Assembly (NCBI RefSeq): GCF_001261775.1
Contig: NZ_LN868536.1
Span: forward strand, 620,001-684,000
Direction of reading: 5' to 3'
Origin: Anaeromassilibacillus senegalensis
GTDB taxonomy: Bacteria > Bacillota > Clostridia > Oscillospirales > Acutalibacteraceae
DNA: 64,000 nucleotides
Part shown: positions 1-6,674 of the stretch, piece after piece
Position numbering within the stretch: position 1 is the stretch's first letter
Layout: every line of letters begins with the position of its first letter
Translations under genes and position numbers: made by a program
Notes under the pieces: model-generated
Databases searched by the model: none
Told to the model about the DNA's origin: nothing
What the model saw: the letters and a program-made list of their open reading frames with translations, nothing else

Positions 1-1
1 A

Positions 2-700
2 ATGAAACGCAGAATGATTAATATTAACAAAGAAAAATGCAATGGCTGTGGTCTTTGCGCGGCAGCATGCCACGAAGGCGCGATCGGTATGGTAGACGGC
101 AAAGCGGAGCTGTTGCGGGAGGATTACTGTGATGGTTTGGGCGATTGCCTGCCCGTTTGTCCCACAGGTGCAATCACGTTTGAAGAACGCGAAGCGCCTG
201 CGTATGATCACGCGGCAGTACAGGCGGCCAAGGAAAAAAGTGTTTCCAAGCCATTGCCCTGTGGCTGCCCCGGCACCCGGAGCAAACGAATAGCCCGACA
301 GACCGAATCTGTTCCGGGGCCGATGGAATCCGGCAGCATGCTTTCTCAATGGCCGGTACAAATAAAACTGGTTCCGGTCAATGCGCCTTATTTTTACGGG
401 GCGGACTTGTTAATCGCAGCTGACTGTACCGCTTACGCCTACGCGGGATTCCATCAAAAGTTTATTCGGGGCCGGGTAACGCTGATTGGCTGCCCTAAGC
501 TGGATGAGGGAGACTATGCGGAAAAGTTGACGGATATCATCATGCAAAATCCTATACGCAGCGTCACGGTTGTGCGAATGGAAGTTCCCTGCTGTGGAGG
601 AATTGAAAATGCGGTTAAAAAGGCGCTTCAAGCAAGTGGGAAGTTCCTGCCGTGGCATGTCGTGGTGGTTTCGACCGACGGACGGATTCTTTCGGAATAA
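2..700 (+). CDS. 4Fe-4S ferredoxin-type protein beside hcp
   Basis: Predicted iron-sulfur electron carrier of up to 232 aa. A complete first cluster motif is visible (C13, C16, C19, C23 in CNGCGLCAAAC) and a second, spaced differently (C43, C49, C53-Pro in CDGLGDCLPVCP). After a long middle part there is a late CCGG motif around residue 198. ATG codons at 2 and 14 are both in frame; no ribosome binding site can be judged because the window begins here, so the true start could even lie upstream. It ends 20 nt before hcp, which suggests one operon, and I infer it supplies electrons to, or matures with, the hydroxylamine reductase. The double-cluster domain is clear; the exact role is inferred. 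Confidence 0.8.
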   Translation: MKRRMININKEKCNGCGLCAAACHEGAIGMVDGKAELLREDYCDGLGDCLPVCPTGAITFEEREAPAYDHAAVQAAKEKSVSKPLPCGCPGTRSKRIARQTESVPGPMESGSMLSQWPVQIKLVPVNAPYFYGADLLIAADCTAYAYAGFHQKFIRGRVTLIGCPKLDEGDYAEKLTDIIMQNPIRSVTVVRMEVPCCGGIENAVKKALQASGKFLPWHVVVVSTDGRILSE

Positions 701-720
701 ACAGAATGGAGGATTTACCG

Positions 721-2319
721 ATGAAAGAGACAATGTATTGTTATCAATGCGAGCAGACGGCAGGCTGTACGGGATGCACAGGGAAAGCAGGTGTCTGCGG
801 CAAAAGCGCGGCCGTATCCGCTTTACACGATGAGCTGACCGGTGCGCTGATTGGATTGGCCCGCGCGTCAGATGGCAACCATGCGACGGAGTCGACCCAC
901 CGGGCGATGATGGAAGGACTATTTGCCACACTCACCAACGTCAGTTTTGATGACACGGCGCTGCAAAGGCAGATTCAAACGGTTCATGAAGAAAAGAGCA
1001 AGTTGATCCCAAGATGCGGCGTCTGTGCGAGTCCCTGTTCGCGCAACGATGACTATGCCATGTCCCAGCTTTGGGAGGAGCCAAATGCGGATATCAAGTC
1101 GCTGAAGTCCCTGCTGTTGTTTGGACTGCGCGGAATGGCTGCGTATGCATATCATGCGATGGTGCTGGGTTATATGGATGAGGAAGTGAATGAGTTCTTT
1201 TACCGTGGCCTTTTTGCAGTAGGAGAAGCGTTCGGCACAGACGATCTTCTTTCGCGCGTGTTGGAGTGCGGGCGGATCAACCTGCGCTGTATGGAATTGC
1301 TGGATCAGGCGAATACAGAAATGTATGGGACGCCGACTCCTGCCACAGTTCCTTTGGCAGTTGAAAAAGGGCCGTTCATCGTTGTTTCCGGCCATGATCT
1401 GCGGTGCTTGCAACTCCTGCTGGAGCAGACGGAAAACAAGGGGATTCAGGTTTATACCCATGGGGAAATGCTTCCCGCTCACGGGTATCCAAAACTGCGG
1501 GCGTACAAGCACCTGAAGGGTAATTTTGGAACTGCCTGGCAAAACCAGCAAAAGGAATTTGATCACATTCCCGCGCCGGTTCTCTTTACGACCAACTGCT
1601 TAATGCCGCCAAAAGCCTCCTATGCTGACCGCGTTTTTACCACGGAAGTGGTGGCTTATCCTGGAATGGTCCACATTGGGGAGGATCAGGATTTCACACC
1701 TGTGATTGAAAAAGCGCTTGAATTGAGCGGATATCGGGAAGAACATTCGATGACGGGGATAAATGGCGGCACGCACGTAACGACCGGTTATGGCCACGGA
1801 ACAATTTTATCGGTGGCGGACCAGGTTGTAGATGCGGTAAAGGCTGGCGCAATACGACACTTTTTCCTGGTTGGCGGCTGTGACGGAGCCCGGGCCGGCC
1901 GCAATTACTATACGGAACTGGTAAAACAGGCCCCGGCCGATACCGTGATTTTAACGCTGGCCTGTGGTAAATACCGCTTTAACGACCTTGATCTGGGAGA
2001 GATCGGCGGACTTCCGCGGCTGATGGATGTAGGACAATGCAATGACGCATTCGGGGCGATCAAAGTCGCATTGGCCCTTTCGGAAGCGTTTGGATGTGGT
2101 GTTAACGAGCTGCCGCTCTCGCTGGTACTTTCCTGGTATGAGCAAAAGGCGGTCTGCATCTTGCTTTCACTCCTGTATTTGGGTGTAAAAAATATTCATA
2201 TCGGGCCGACGCTGCCGGCGTTTATCTCTCCAGGCGTTCTCAAAATTCTTGTGGAAAATTATGCGCTGACGCCGATCACTTCTGCGGAGGAAGACCTGAA
2301 GAAAATGCTGTCCCGTTGA
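721..2319 (+). CDS. hcp: Hydroxylamine reductase (hybrid cluster protein)
   Basis: Hybrid cluster protein of 532 aa, which reduces hydroxylamine and nitric oxide in anaerobes as part of nitrosative-stress defence. The N-terminal Cys motif (MYCYQCEQTAGCTGC) binds the proximal Fe-S cluster, and later conserved blocks (VSGHDLRCL, NGGTHVTTGYGHG, FFLVGGCDGARAGR, TLACGKYRFN, DVGQCNDAFGA) carry the ligands of the hybrid Fe-S-O cluster. The open frame runs upstream to 652, but ATG at 721 has a GGAGG 8-14 nt upstream and gives the usual family N-terminus. It follows the ferredoxin gene by 20 nt and ends before a hairpin terminator. Length and motifs are typical of the family. Confidence 0.96.
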   Translation: MKETMYCYQCEQTAGCTGCTGKAGVCGKSAAVSALHDELTGALIGLARASDGNHATESTHRAMMEGLFATLTNVSFDDTALQRQIQTVHEEKSKLIPRCGVCASPCSRNDDYAMSQLWEEPNADIKSLKSLLLFGLRGMAAYAYHAMVLGYMDEEVNEFFYRGLFAVGEAFGTDDLLSRVLECGRINLRCMELLDQANTEMYGTPTPATVPLAVEKGPFIVVSGHDLRCLQLLLEQTENKGIQVYTHGEMLPAHGYPKLRAYKHLKGNFGTAWQNQQKEFDHIPAPVLFTTNCLMPPKASYADRVFTTEVVAYPGMVHIGEDQDFTPVIEKALELSGYREEHSMTGINGGTHVTTGYGHGTILSVADQVVDAVKAGAIRHFFLVGGCDGARAGRNYYTELVKQAPADTVILTLACGKYRFNDLDLGEIGGLPRLMDVGQCNDAFGAIKVALALSEAFGCGVNELPLSLVLSWYEQKAVCILLSLLYLGVKNIHIGPTLPAFISPGVLKILVENYALTPITSAEEDLKKMLSR

Positions 2320-2396
2320 ATCCTCTTGACAGCGTGGCAAATAAATTGCATCCTATCAATACGCATGTAGCGATGTGATAAAACACTTGGACCAAT

Positions 2397-2434
2397 AAAA
2401 AACGCAGACTGCTTTCAGCAGTTCTGCGTTTTTT
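2397..2434. terminator. Bidirectional intrinsic terminator
   Basis: Arms AAAAAACGCAGA (2397-2408) and TCTGCGTTTTTT (2423-2434) enclose a further CTGCT/AGCAG helix with one bulged base. U-tracts form on both strands, so it can end hcp on the plus strand and the coat-protein pair on the minus strand. Confidence 0.85.
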
Positions 2435-2445
2435 ACATGGCCTAT

Positions 2446-2691
2446 TTACTGAGCAAGGAATTTTTGCTTAACAGTATTGATCTTGTTCTGCTCCACTTGC
2501 TCGGTGGGATACCAGCCTTTTTCCATCATTTTGTCGTAAATGGTGTCCTGCATGCACAAAGAATCGTTCAGTGCGGTACAGAAGGCCTGGTGCACGTTAT
2601 CGGTGCCGGACTCGATTGCTCCGTGCATAAACAGGTCGCAGACGCCCTTTTCCAGCAGGAGGATATTTTCCATCATATTTTTGTCATCCAT
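2446..2691 (-). CDS. CotF-like spore coat protein
   Basis: Small 81-aa helical protein resembling the C-terminal half of the CotF spore coat family: a long amphipathic helix (MENILLLEKGVCDLFMHGAI), a second helix beginning at the conserved HQAF-ALNDSL segment, and a closing YPTEQVEQNKI-like tail that is characteristic of CotF-type proteins. Clostridial coat proteins of this size are common and may adopt half of a ferritin-like bundle. It lies 13 nt downstream of the companion gene at 2705-2878 and shares its transcript and terminator. Family assignment is by motif recall; incorporation into the coat is inferred. Confidence 0.75.
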   Translation of the reverse strand: MDDKNMMENILLLEKGVCDLFMHGAIESGTDNVHQAFCTALNDSLCMQDTIYDKMMEKGWYPTEQVEQNKINTVKQKFLAQ

Positions 2692-2704
2692 GTTCTTTCC
2701 CTCC

Positions 2705-2878
2705 TCACAGCAAACCGTAGAAGCTCTGGAAAAGCTGCTGGTGCTTTTTTTCCATCTGCTCTACATACGCTTTTAAATCGGCGTCCTGTAATTGGCCAGC
2801 CACTTCTTTGCACTTGGTCTGAAAATATTTTTCATGTCCCAGCGCGTCTTCGACATACAAAAGTTCTTTTGAAGTCAT
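2705..2878 (-). CDS. Small helical protein, probable coat partner
   Basis: A 57-aa protein with two predicted helices; the first carries an E-x3-H-E pattern (VEDALGHEKYF) often seen in coat or ferritin-like folds, the second is charged (LKAYVEQMEKKHQQLFQSF). ATG at 2878 is preferred because GAGGTG (2885-2890) sits 6 nt upstream; a GTG nine bases earlier overlaps that ribosome binding site. It is followed after 13 nt by the CotF-like gene. I infer that the two short proteins together supply the four helices that a longer single-chain CotF protein would have. No enzyme motif is visible. Confidence 0.65.
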   Translation of the reverse strand: MTSKELLYVEDALGHEKYFQTKCKEVAGQLQDADLKAYVEQMEKKHQQLFQSFYGLL

Positions 2879-2976
2879 TATCATCACCTCAAAGGTATTA
2901 TGAGGAAAAAACGGTACTGTTATGCGTGAAATTGCGCTTTTTATAAATCTTGATCCGTAATAGAAAATATCCCCGC

Positions 2977-3030
2977 AAAAAAAAGAGGCTGTCGCAGATT
3001 TGTCCTTTTGAACACAATCTGCGACAGCCT
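2977..3030 (-). terminator. Intrinsic terminator of yjdF
   Basis: A perfect 15-bp inverted repeat (AGGCTGTCGCAGATT at 2986-3000 with its complement at 3016-3030) is followed on the minus strand by a run of eight T (A-run 2977-2984), just past the yjdF stop codon. Confidence 0.88.
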
Positions 3031-3050
3031 GATTCTAGATAAATTTTGCG

Positions 3051-3470
3051 TTAGTGTCCCCTGTGCTTTTCTTTGCGCTTTTCCTGCCGCAGGGTAAATT
3101 GCCGCTCTTTCTCAGCTTCCCGCTGTTCCCGGGATCGAACCTTACGCGCTGTTTTTCCCTGCACCTGCTGGAGTTTTAACGCCTGCTGCGCTTTGGTTCC
3201 AATGCCGGTGTGTTCCGTCTGCTGTTTTGCGAGGCGCTGCATGCGTTTGGGATTCATCCGTTTTTCAACGAGCGCGGCAGCTTCCATGGACGGACTGAAC
3301 CGAAGCCTTTTCCAATTCTTCAGCATGAAATCGTAAACCTGATACTCTTTTGGTTCTGCTCCAAATGTGATTTTGCTGACTTCGTACTTGCCGGAATCTT
3401 CCCGCTCGTAAAGGCCAATCCAAAAAGGGTCCTCAAACAGAACGGTGAGTTTAGACGCAATTTTGCCCAT
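3051..3470 (-). CDS. yjdF: YjdF family protein (DUF2992)
   Basis: Protein of 139 aa with the YjdF/DUF2992 arrangement: an N-terminal segment with FEDPFWIGLYER and ITFGAEPKEYQVYDF motifs (residues about 12-50), and a highly basic helical C-terminal half rich in Lys, Arg, Gln and Glu. Its biochemical role is unknown. In Firmicutes this gene is typically controlled by the yjdF riboswitch, which binds azaaromatic compounds, and a matching structured leader is present here (3475-3595). It is transcribed alone and closed by a strong terminator. ATG at 3470 follows AAAGGAGG (3479-3486) with 8 nt spacing. Confidence 0.88.
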   Translation of the reverse strand: MGKIASKLTVLFEDPFWIGLYEREDSGKYEVSKITFGAEPKEYQVYDFMLKNWKRLRFSPSMEAAALVEKRMNPKRMQRLAKQQTEHTGIGTKAQQALKLQQVQGKTARKVRSREQREAEKERQFTLRQEKRKEKHRGH

Positions 3471-3474
3471 AAAT

Positions 3475-3595
3475 GCTTCCTCCTTTAATGTGTTCTGCGC
3501 CGCAAAGAACGGACAACCAAAGGAGGCAGGTTACTGACAACAAATTGTTGCTTCCGGACTACCAACCGGAATGTGTTTTTATCTTTGCGCTTCTT
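3475..3595 (-). promoter_or_regulatory. Probable yjdF (azaaromatic) riboswitch leader
   Basis: The minus-strand leader of yjdF is rich in compatible helices. The ribosome binding site AAAGGAGG (minus strand of 3479-3486) is fully complementary to CCTCCTTT (minus strand of 3519-3526), so it can be sequestered. An outer helix pairs CGCAAAGA (minus strand of 3582-3589) with TCTTTGCG (minus strand of 3501-3508), and inside it are a TTCCGG/CCGGAA hairpin and a CAACA/TGTTG hairpin. Location before yjdF and translational masking fit the known yjdF RNA class. I matched context and pairing, not a covariance model. Confidence 0.7.
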
Positions 3596-3714
3596 ATTTT
3601 ACAGGAATTCCGGAGGGTGTCAAGCCGTTGCCCTGTGGAAAACGGAAGGATGGGAGAAAAGCGAATGAATTCATCGAGACAAGGGGTTAAATACGGCTTT
3701 TTCATCCGTTTCAA

Positions 3715-3743
3715 TTGCCGGATATTTTATCATTTGCTATAAT
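3715..3743 (+). promoter_or_regulatory. Sigma-A type promoter
   Basis: TTGCCG (3715-3720), 17-nt spacer, TATAAT (3738-3743), 37 nt before the methyltransferase start. Confidence 0.7.
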
Positions 3744-3780
3744 CATAGCGGATCAATAAAAGCAGAAAGGGGGATGAAGC

Positions 3781-4449
3781 GTGGCAGGAAATGTTTCCGC
3801 GTTTTGTGCGGAGGAATACGACGAAGAAATCCGGCGTGCGCTCCCGTACTATGAGGAGTTTTACAGACAAGCCATCGATGTGGTGCAGGCCTGTCAAACG
3901 GGAGCGCTGGTATGGCTGGACGTGGGCTGCGGCACGGGGAAAATGGCGGAGCTGGCATTTGAAACGGTCAAGCTAAAAAGATTCGTATGTTTGGATTCCT
4001 CCTCTGAAATGATACAACTGGCGCGTGCCCGTTTTGCTTCACCATGCGCGGAGTTCCAAGTTGCAGATGTGCGGGAATGGGACTATGACAACGAGTTTGA
4101 CGTTGTGACCGCCATACAGGTCAATCATTATTTGCAGAAGGAAGAACGAAGGAAGTCGCTTCAAAATTGCTGGAAAGCCTTGAAGACAGGCGGCGTTTTC
4201 ATAAGTTTTGAGAACTTTGCGCCAAACAGCCGTATTTTGCAGCAGCTCTATCTGGAACGATGGAAAACATATCAATTACGGCAAGGAAAAGACATGGAAG
4301 AGTGTGAACGGCATATCGCAAGATATGGCAAAGCGTATTTCCCGATTACTCTGTCGGAACAGCTTGCTGCCATAAAAAACTGCGGCTTTCAGGAGGCGGA
4401 ACTGCTGTGGCTTTCCGGCATGCAGGCGGGGTTCCTGGGGATAAAATAG
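3781..4449 (+). CDS. Class I SAM-dependent methyltransferase
   Basis: A 222-aa Rossmann-fold methyltransferase. Motif I is LDVGCGTG (residues 46-53), followed by an acidic residue at the end of strand 2 (FVCLDSSSEM) and motif II-like FQVADVREW, all of which bind S-adenosylmethionine. The C-terminal half (residues about 130-222) would hold the substrate site and gives no clear specificity; small-molecule methylation is likely. The GTG start at 3781 is supported by AAAGGGGG 7 nt upstream; an ATG at 3774 is out of frame. Monocistronic, with its own promoter and a hairpin behind it. Confidence 0.85.
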   Translation: MAGNVSAFCAEEYDEEIRRALPYYEEFYRQAIDVVQACQTGALVWLDVGCGTGKMAELAFETVKLKRFVCLDSSSEMIQLARARFASPCAEFQVADVREWDYDNEFDVVTAIQVNHYLQKEERRKSLQNCWKALKTGGVFISFENFAPNSRILQQLYLERWKTYQLRQGKDMEECERHIARYGKAYFPITLSEQLAAIKNCGFQEAELLWLSGMQAGFLGIK

Positions 4450-4493
4450 GTTGGACCATTCTCGGCTTTTATGGCGTGGAGAGCAATAAAAAA

Positions 4494-4546
4494 CCTGTGC
4501 TGTTCTTTCTTTGAGAAAGAAACCGCACAGGGCGACGTTCTTTTTT
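4494..4546 (+). terminator. Probable intrinsic terminator
   Basis: CCTGTGC (4494-4500) and GCACAGG (4525-4531) enclose a second TTCTTTC/GAAAGAA-type helix, with a T-run at 4541-4546. The distance to the T-run makes it weaker than the others in this window. Confidence 0.5.
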
Positions 4547-4590
4547 GTCTTGCAATGTCCAATGGTTCAAAATGTGAGAAGGAGTATGCT

Positions 4591-5181
4591 ATGATTTCTG
4601 CTATTTTACGGCGAAGAAGCATTAGAAAGTACAGGGGAGACGCAATACCCAAAGACACCGTTGAACAAATTCTGCGCGCGGGGATGCTGGCGCCGTCCTC
4701 CAAAAACAGGCAACCGTGGAAGTTTGTCGTAGCGGGCGGAAAAGCAAAGGAAGAAGCGCTTTTTGCCATGCGGGAAGGCTTGCTGCGGGAAAAAAGGGAG
4801 GCGATTCTGCCGGGCAGCAAGCAGCATTTAGGAGGAGCCGAGTACACGCTGCAAATCATGCAGCAGGCCCCTGTGGTGGTATTTGTCGTCAGCCCTCTGG
4901 GACAGGATCTCTTTCGCCCGCTTACGGCGGAAGAGCGTATCTATGAAATTTGCAATGCGCAGTCCGTTGGAGCCGCCATGGAGAACATGACCCTGGAGGC
5001 AACAGAGCTGGGACTGGGAAGTCTGTGGATTTGTGATACCTATTTTGCCTATCCGGAGCTTTGCAGCTGGCTGCACATGGAGGGAGAGCTGCTTGCTGCC
5101 ATGGCATTGGGCGCAGCGGATGAAACGCCGCCGCCAAGGCCGAGGAAGCAGCTGACGGAAATTGTGGATTGGCGGATCTAG
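4591..5181 (+). CDS. Nitroreductase family protein
   Basis: FMN-dependent NADH/NADPH oxidoreductase of 196 aa. The opening LRRRSIRKY motif with the following AGMLAPSSKNRQPW segment makes up the FMN phosphate and ribityl site typical of nitroreductases, and ATELGLGSLWI is the second conserved flavin-contact block. The substrate is unknown: family members reduce nitroaromatics, quinones or flavins. ATG at 4591 lies 8 nt after AAGGAG; the open frame extends upstream to 4471 but that part overlaps the preceding hairpin and is probably not translated. It converges on an Rrf2 regulator gene, with only 10 nt between the stops. Confidence 0.9.
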   Translation: MISAILRRRSIRKYRGDAIPKDTVEQILRAGMLAPSSKNRQPWKFVVAGGKAKEEALFAMREGLLREKREAILPGSKQHLGGAEYTLQIMQQAPVVVFVVSPLGQDLFRPLTAEERIYEICNAQSVGAAMENMTLEATELGLGSLWICDTYFAYPELCSWLHMEGELLAAMALGAADETPPPRPRKQLTEIVDWRI

Positions 5182-5191
5182 GGGATGGCGC

Positions 5192-5611
5192 TCAATTGTC
5201 CCCCAGAAGCATCTGATACAGAGTATGCGCGCGCAGCTCGTCATCCAGGGCCTTTTGGATATGGACTAGGCGGTTGTGGACGGCGCATTCTGTACGATGT
5301 GTGATGCGCCATTCACATAGATGCCCTGGTTTCATGCAGGCGTTGATCTGTGTTTCCGCTCCCACTGCCGTCATCAGATCGTACAGAGTTACCGTCTTCA
5401 AGTCGACGTTTAACCGGCAGTGCTCCGATGTGCCGCGTGAAATTTGGATCAATCCGCCTTTTTCCAGCCTTTTAAGAACAGATTCCCCAAGCAGAGCAGG
5501 AATCATTTCTCTTTCGCAAATTTTTTCTGCCTCTGCCGACTCTCCATTGGACAGTGTGCGGAGAATCCGCAGGGCGTAATCCATTTCCCTTGTAATCAGC
5601 AATCTTTCCAC
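5192..5611 (-). CDS. Rrf2 family transcriptional regulator
   Basis: A 139-aa winged-helix regulator. The N-terminus (LLITREMDYALRILRTL) is the characteristic Rrf2 helix 1. Three cysteines, C92, C99 and C109, lie in the region where IscR/NsrR-type proteins bind a [2Fe-2S] or [4Fe-4S] cluster, so it may sense iron-sulfur status, NO or redox state. GTG at 5611 follows AGAAGG closely; the alternative ATG at 5584 would cut off helix 1. It has a near-consensus promoter. Proximity to hcp (about 3 kb away) and to the nitroreductase suggests, but does not prove, a nitrosative or redox regulon. Confidence 0.88.
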   Translation of the reverse strand: MERLLITREMDYALRILRTLSNGESAEAEKICEREMIPALLGESVLKRLEKGGLIQISRGTSEHCRLNVDLKTVTLYDLMTAVGAETQINACMKPGHLCEWRITHRTECAVHNRLVHIQKALDDELRAHTLYQMLLGDN

Positions 5612-5641
5612 CTATCCTTCTAAATGATACATTTTGACAAA

Positions 5642-5670
5642 AGTATAGTCAGTTCGCGCGGTTCTGTCAA
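5642..5670 (-). promoter_or_regulatory. Promoter of the Rrf2 gene
   Basis: On the minus strand, TTGACA (5665-5670) and TATACT (5642-5647) are separated by 17 nt. The spacer holds a CGCGCG core flanked by related GAAC and GAACT halves, a plausible autoregulatory site. Confidence 0.8.
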
Positions 5671-5726
5671 GATGATATTGTCCAAAAAGAAATAGATGAG
5701 ATTGGTGAAAAAGCGTAAATATGTAA

Positions 5727-5776
5727 ACGGCGCCCACTCGACCCATACATGTGTCGAGTGGGCGCCGTCTTTTTTG
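5727..5776. terminator. Strong hairpin terminator
   Basis: A perfect 16-bp stem (ACGGCGCCCACTCGAC at 5727-5742 with its complement at 5753-5768) is followed by a T-rich run on the plus strand (5769-5776). On the minus strand the tail is only weakly T-rich, but position says it ends the MerR gene. Confidence 0.75.
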
Positions 5777-5790
5777 TTCTTTGGGGATGG

Positions 5791-6585
5791 TTAAACCCGT
5801 TTTACAGGAAACAGAATGCCGGTTTCCAATTCTTCCGGGCTGTTTACCATTCCCTCGTCTTTCAGATAGCGTTCGATTGCCGGGCCGCACACCTGATATT
5901 CCGGATGCTGTGCAAACCAGGAGCGAAGCGCCTCATACGCGCATGTGGTCGTTTCATACGGACCGATGTGCGTGGTTGCAACGCAGGTCATTGCCGGAAT
6001 CGTCTGAATCTCCGGCCCGTCCGCGTTGACAACCGCCTGTGCCTCCACATCCATGCTTTCATAAGAAAACGTCTCGCTGTGACAGATCAGCTGTGTTGCG
6101 CCGGTGCGCCTTAAACCGCGTGCCTCCATCTCACGATGCAGCTGGGCGAACAGTTCGTGCACCTCGCTGATTGAGATGGTTCTGCGAATGCCAAAGACCT
6201 TTTGCTCCGGCACTTCCATTACAATAACCGCGTATTTTTCCATTGCCATACCGATTCCCTCCATACGGATGATGTCATCTTCCATCAGACGAATCGACCG
6301 GCGCATGTCGTTCAGCTCTTTATAAGCGTGGACCCTGCGCGCGTAAATCCGCTGTGCCAGCTCCTGTTGAGGAAGAGGCAGCAGTCCGGCAATTTCCGCG
6401 AGCGTAAAACCATAGTTTTTCAGCGTTTCAATCTGTTTGAGACTGGAAAGCTGGGCCGGGTCGTAATAGCGGTAGCCGTTTTCCGCGCCGATATGAGCGG
6501 GACGAAGCAGCCCAATTGCGTCGTAATGCCGCAGCATGCGCGTTGAAATGTGCCCAAGAACGGAAAATTCGCCGATGGTGAGCAT
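5791..6585 (-). CDS. MerR family regulator with GyrI-like effector domain
   Basis: A 264-aa regulator. Residues about 1-70 form the MerR winged helix (MLTIGEFSVLGHISTRMLRHYD, then GLL...YRYYDPAQL), residues about 75-115 a dimerisation coiled coil, and residues about 120-264 a GyrI/BmrR-type small-molecule domain (PEQKVFGIRRTI, then GPYETTTCAYEALRSWF). Such proteins respond to drugs or lipophilic cations. ATG at 6585 has AAAGGAGG 6 nt upstream; the longer frame to 6624 starts inside the promoter. Its own promoter has the 19-bp spacer typical of MerR-activated genes, so it probably autoregulates. No exporter lies directly beside it except the Bce-like permease upstream. Confidence 0.9.
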   Translation of the reverse strand: MLTIGEFSVLGHISTRMLRHYDAIGLLRPAHIGAENGYRYYDPAQLSSLKQIETLKNYGFTLAEIAGLLPLPQQELAQRIYARRVHAYKELNDMRRSIRLMEDDIIRMEGIGMAMEKYAVIVMEVPEQKVFGIRRTISISEVHELFAQLHREMEARGLRRTGATQLICHSETFSYESMDVEAQAVVNADGPEIQTIPAMTCVATTHIGPYETTTCAYEALRSWFAQHPEYQVCGPAIERYLKDEGMVNSPEELETGILFPVKRV

Positions 6586-6625
6586 GACAGACCTCCTTTT
6601 GATTTTCTGAACCGGTTCTATCATA

Positions 6626-6656
6626 AGGATACACCTTCACACAATGGTAAGGTCAA
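6626..6656 (-). promoter_or_regulatory. MerR-type promoter/operator, 19-bp spacer
   Basis: Minus strand TTGACC (6651-6656) and TATCCT (6626-6631) are 19 bp apart. The spacer is a dyad, ACCTT-N11-AAGGT, which is the classic arrangement that a MerR dimer untwists to activate transcription. Confidence 0.8.
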
Positions 6657-6674
6657 GAGGGTTTGAAACATTTT

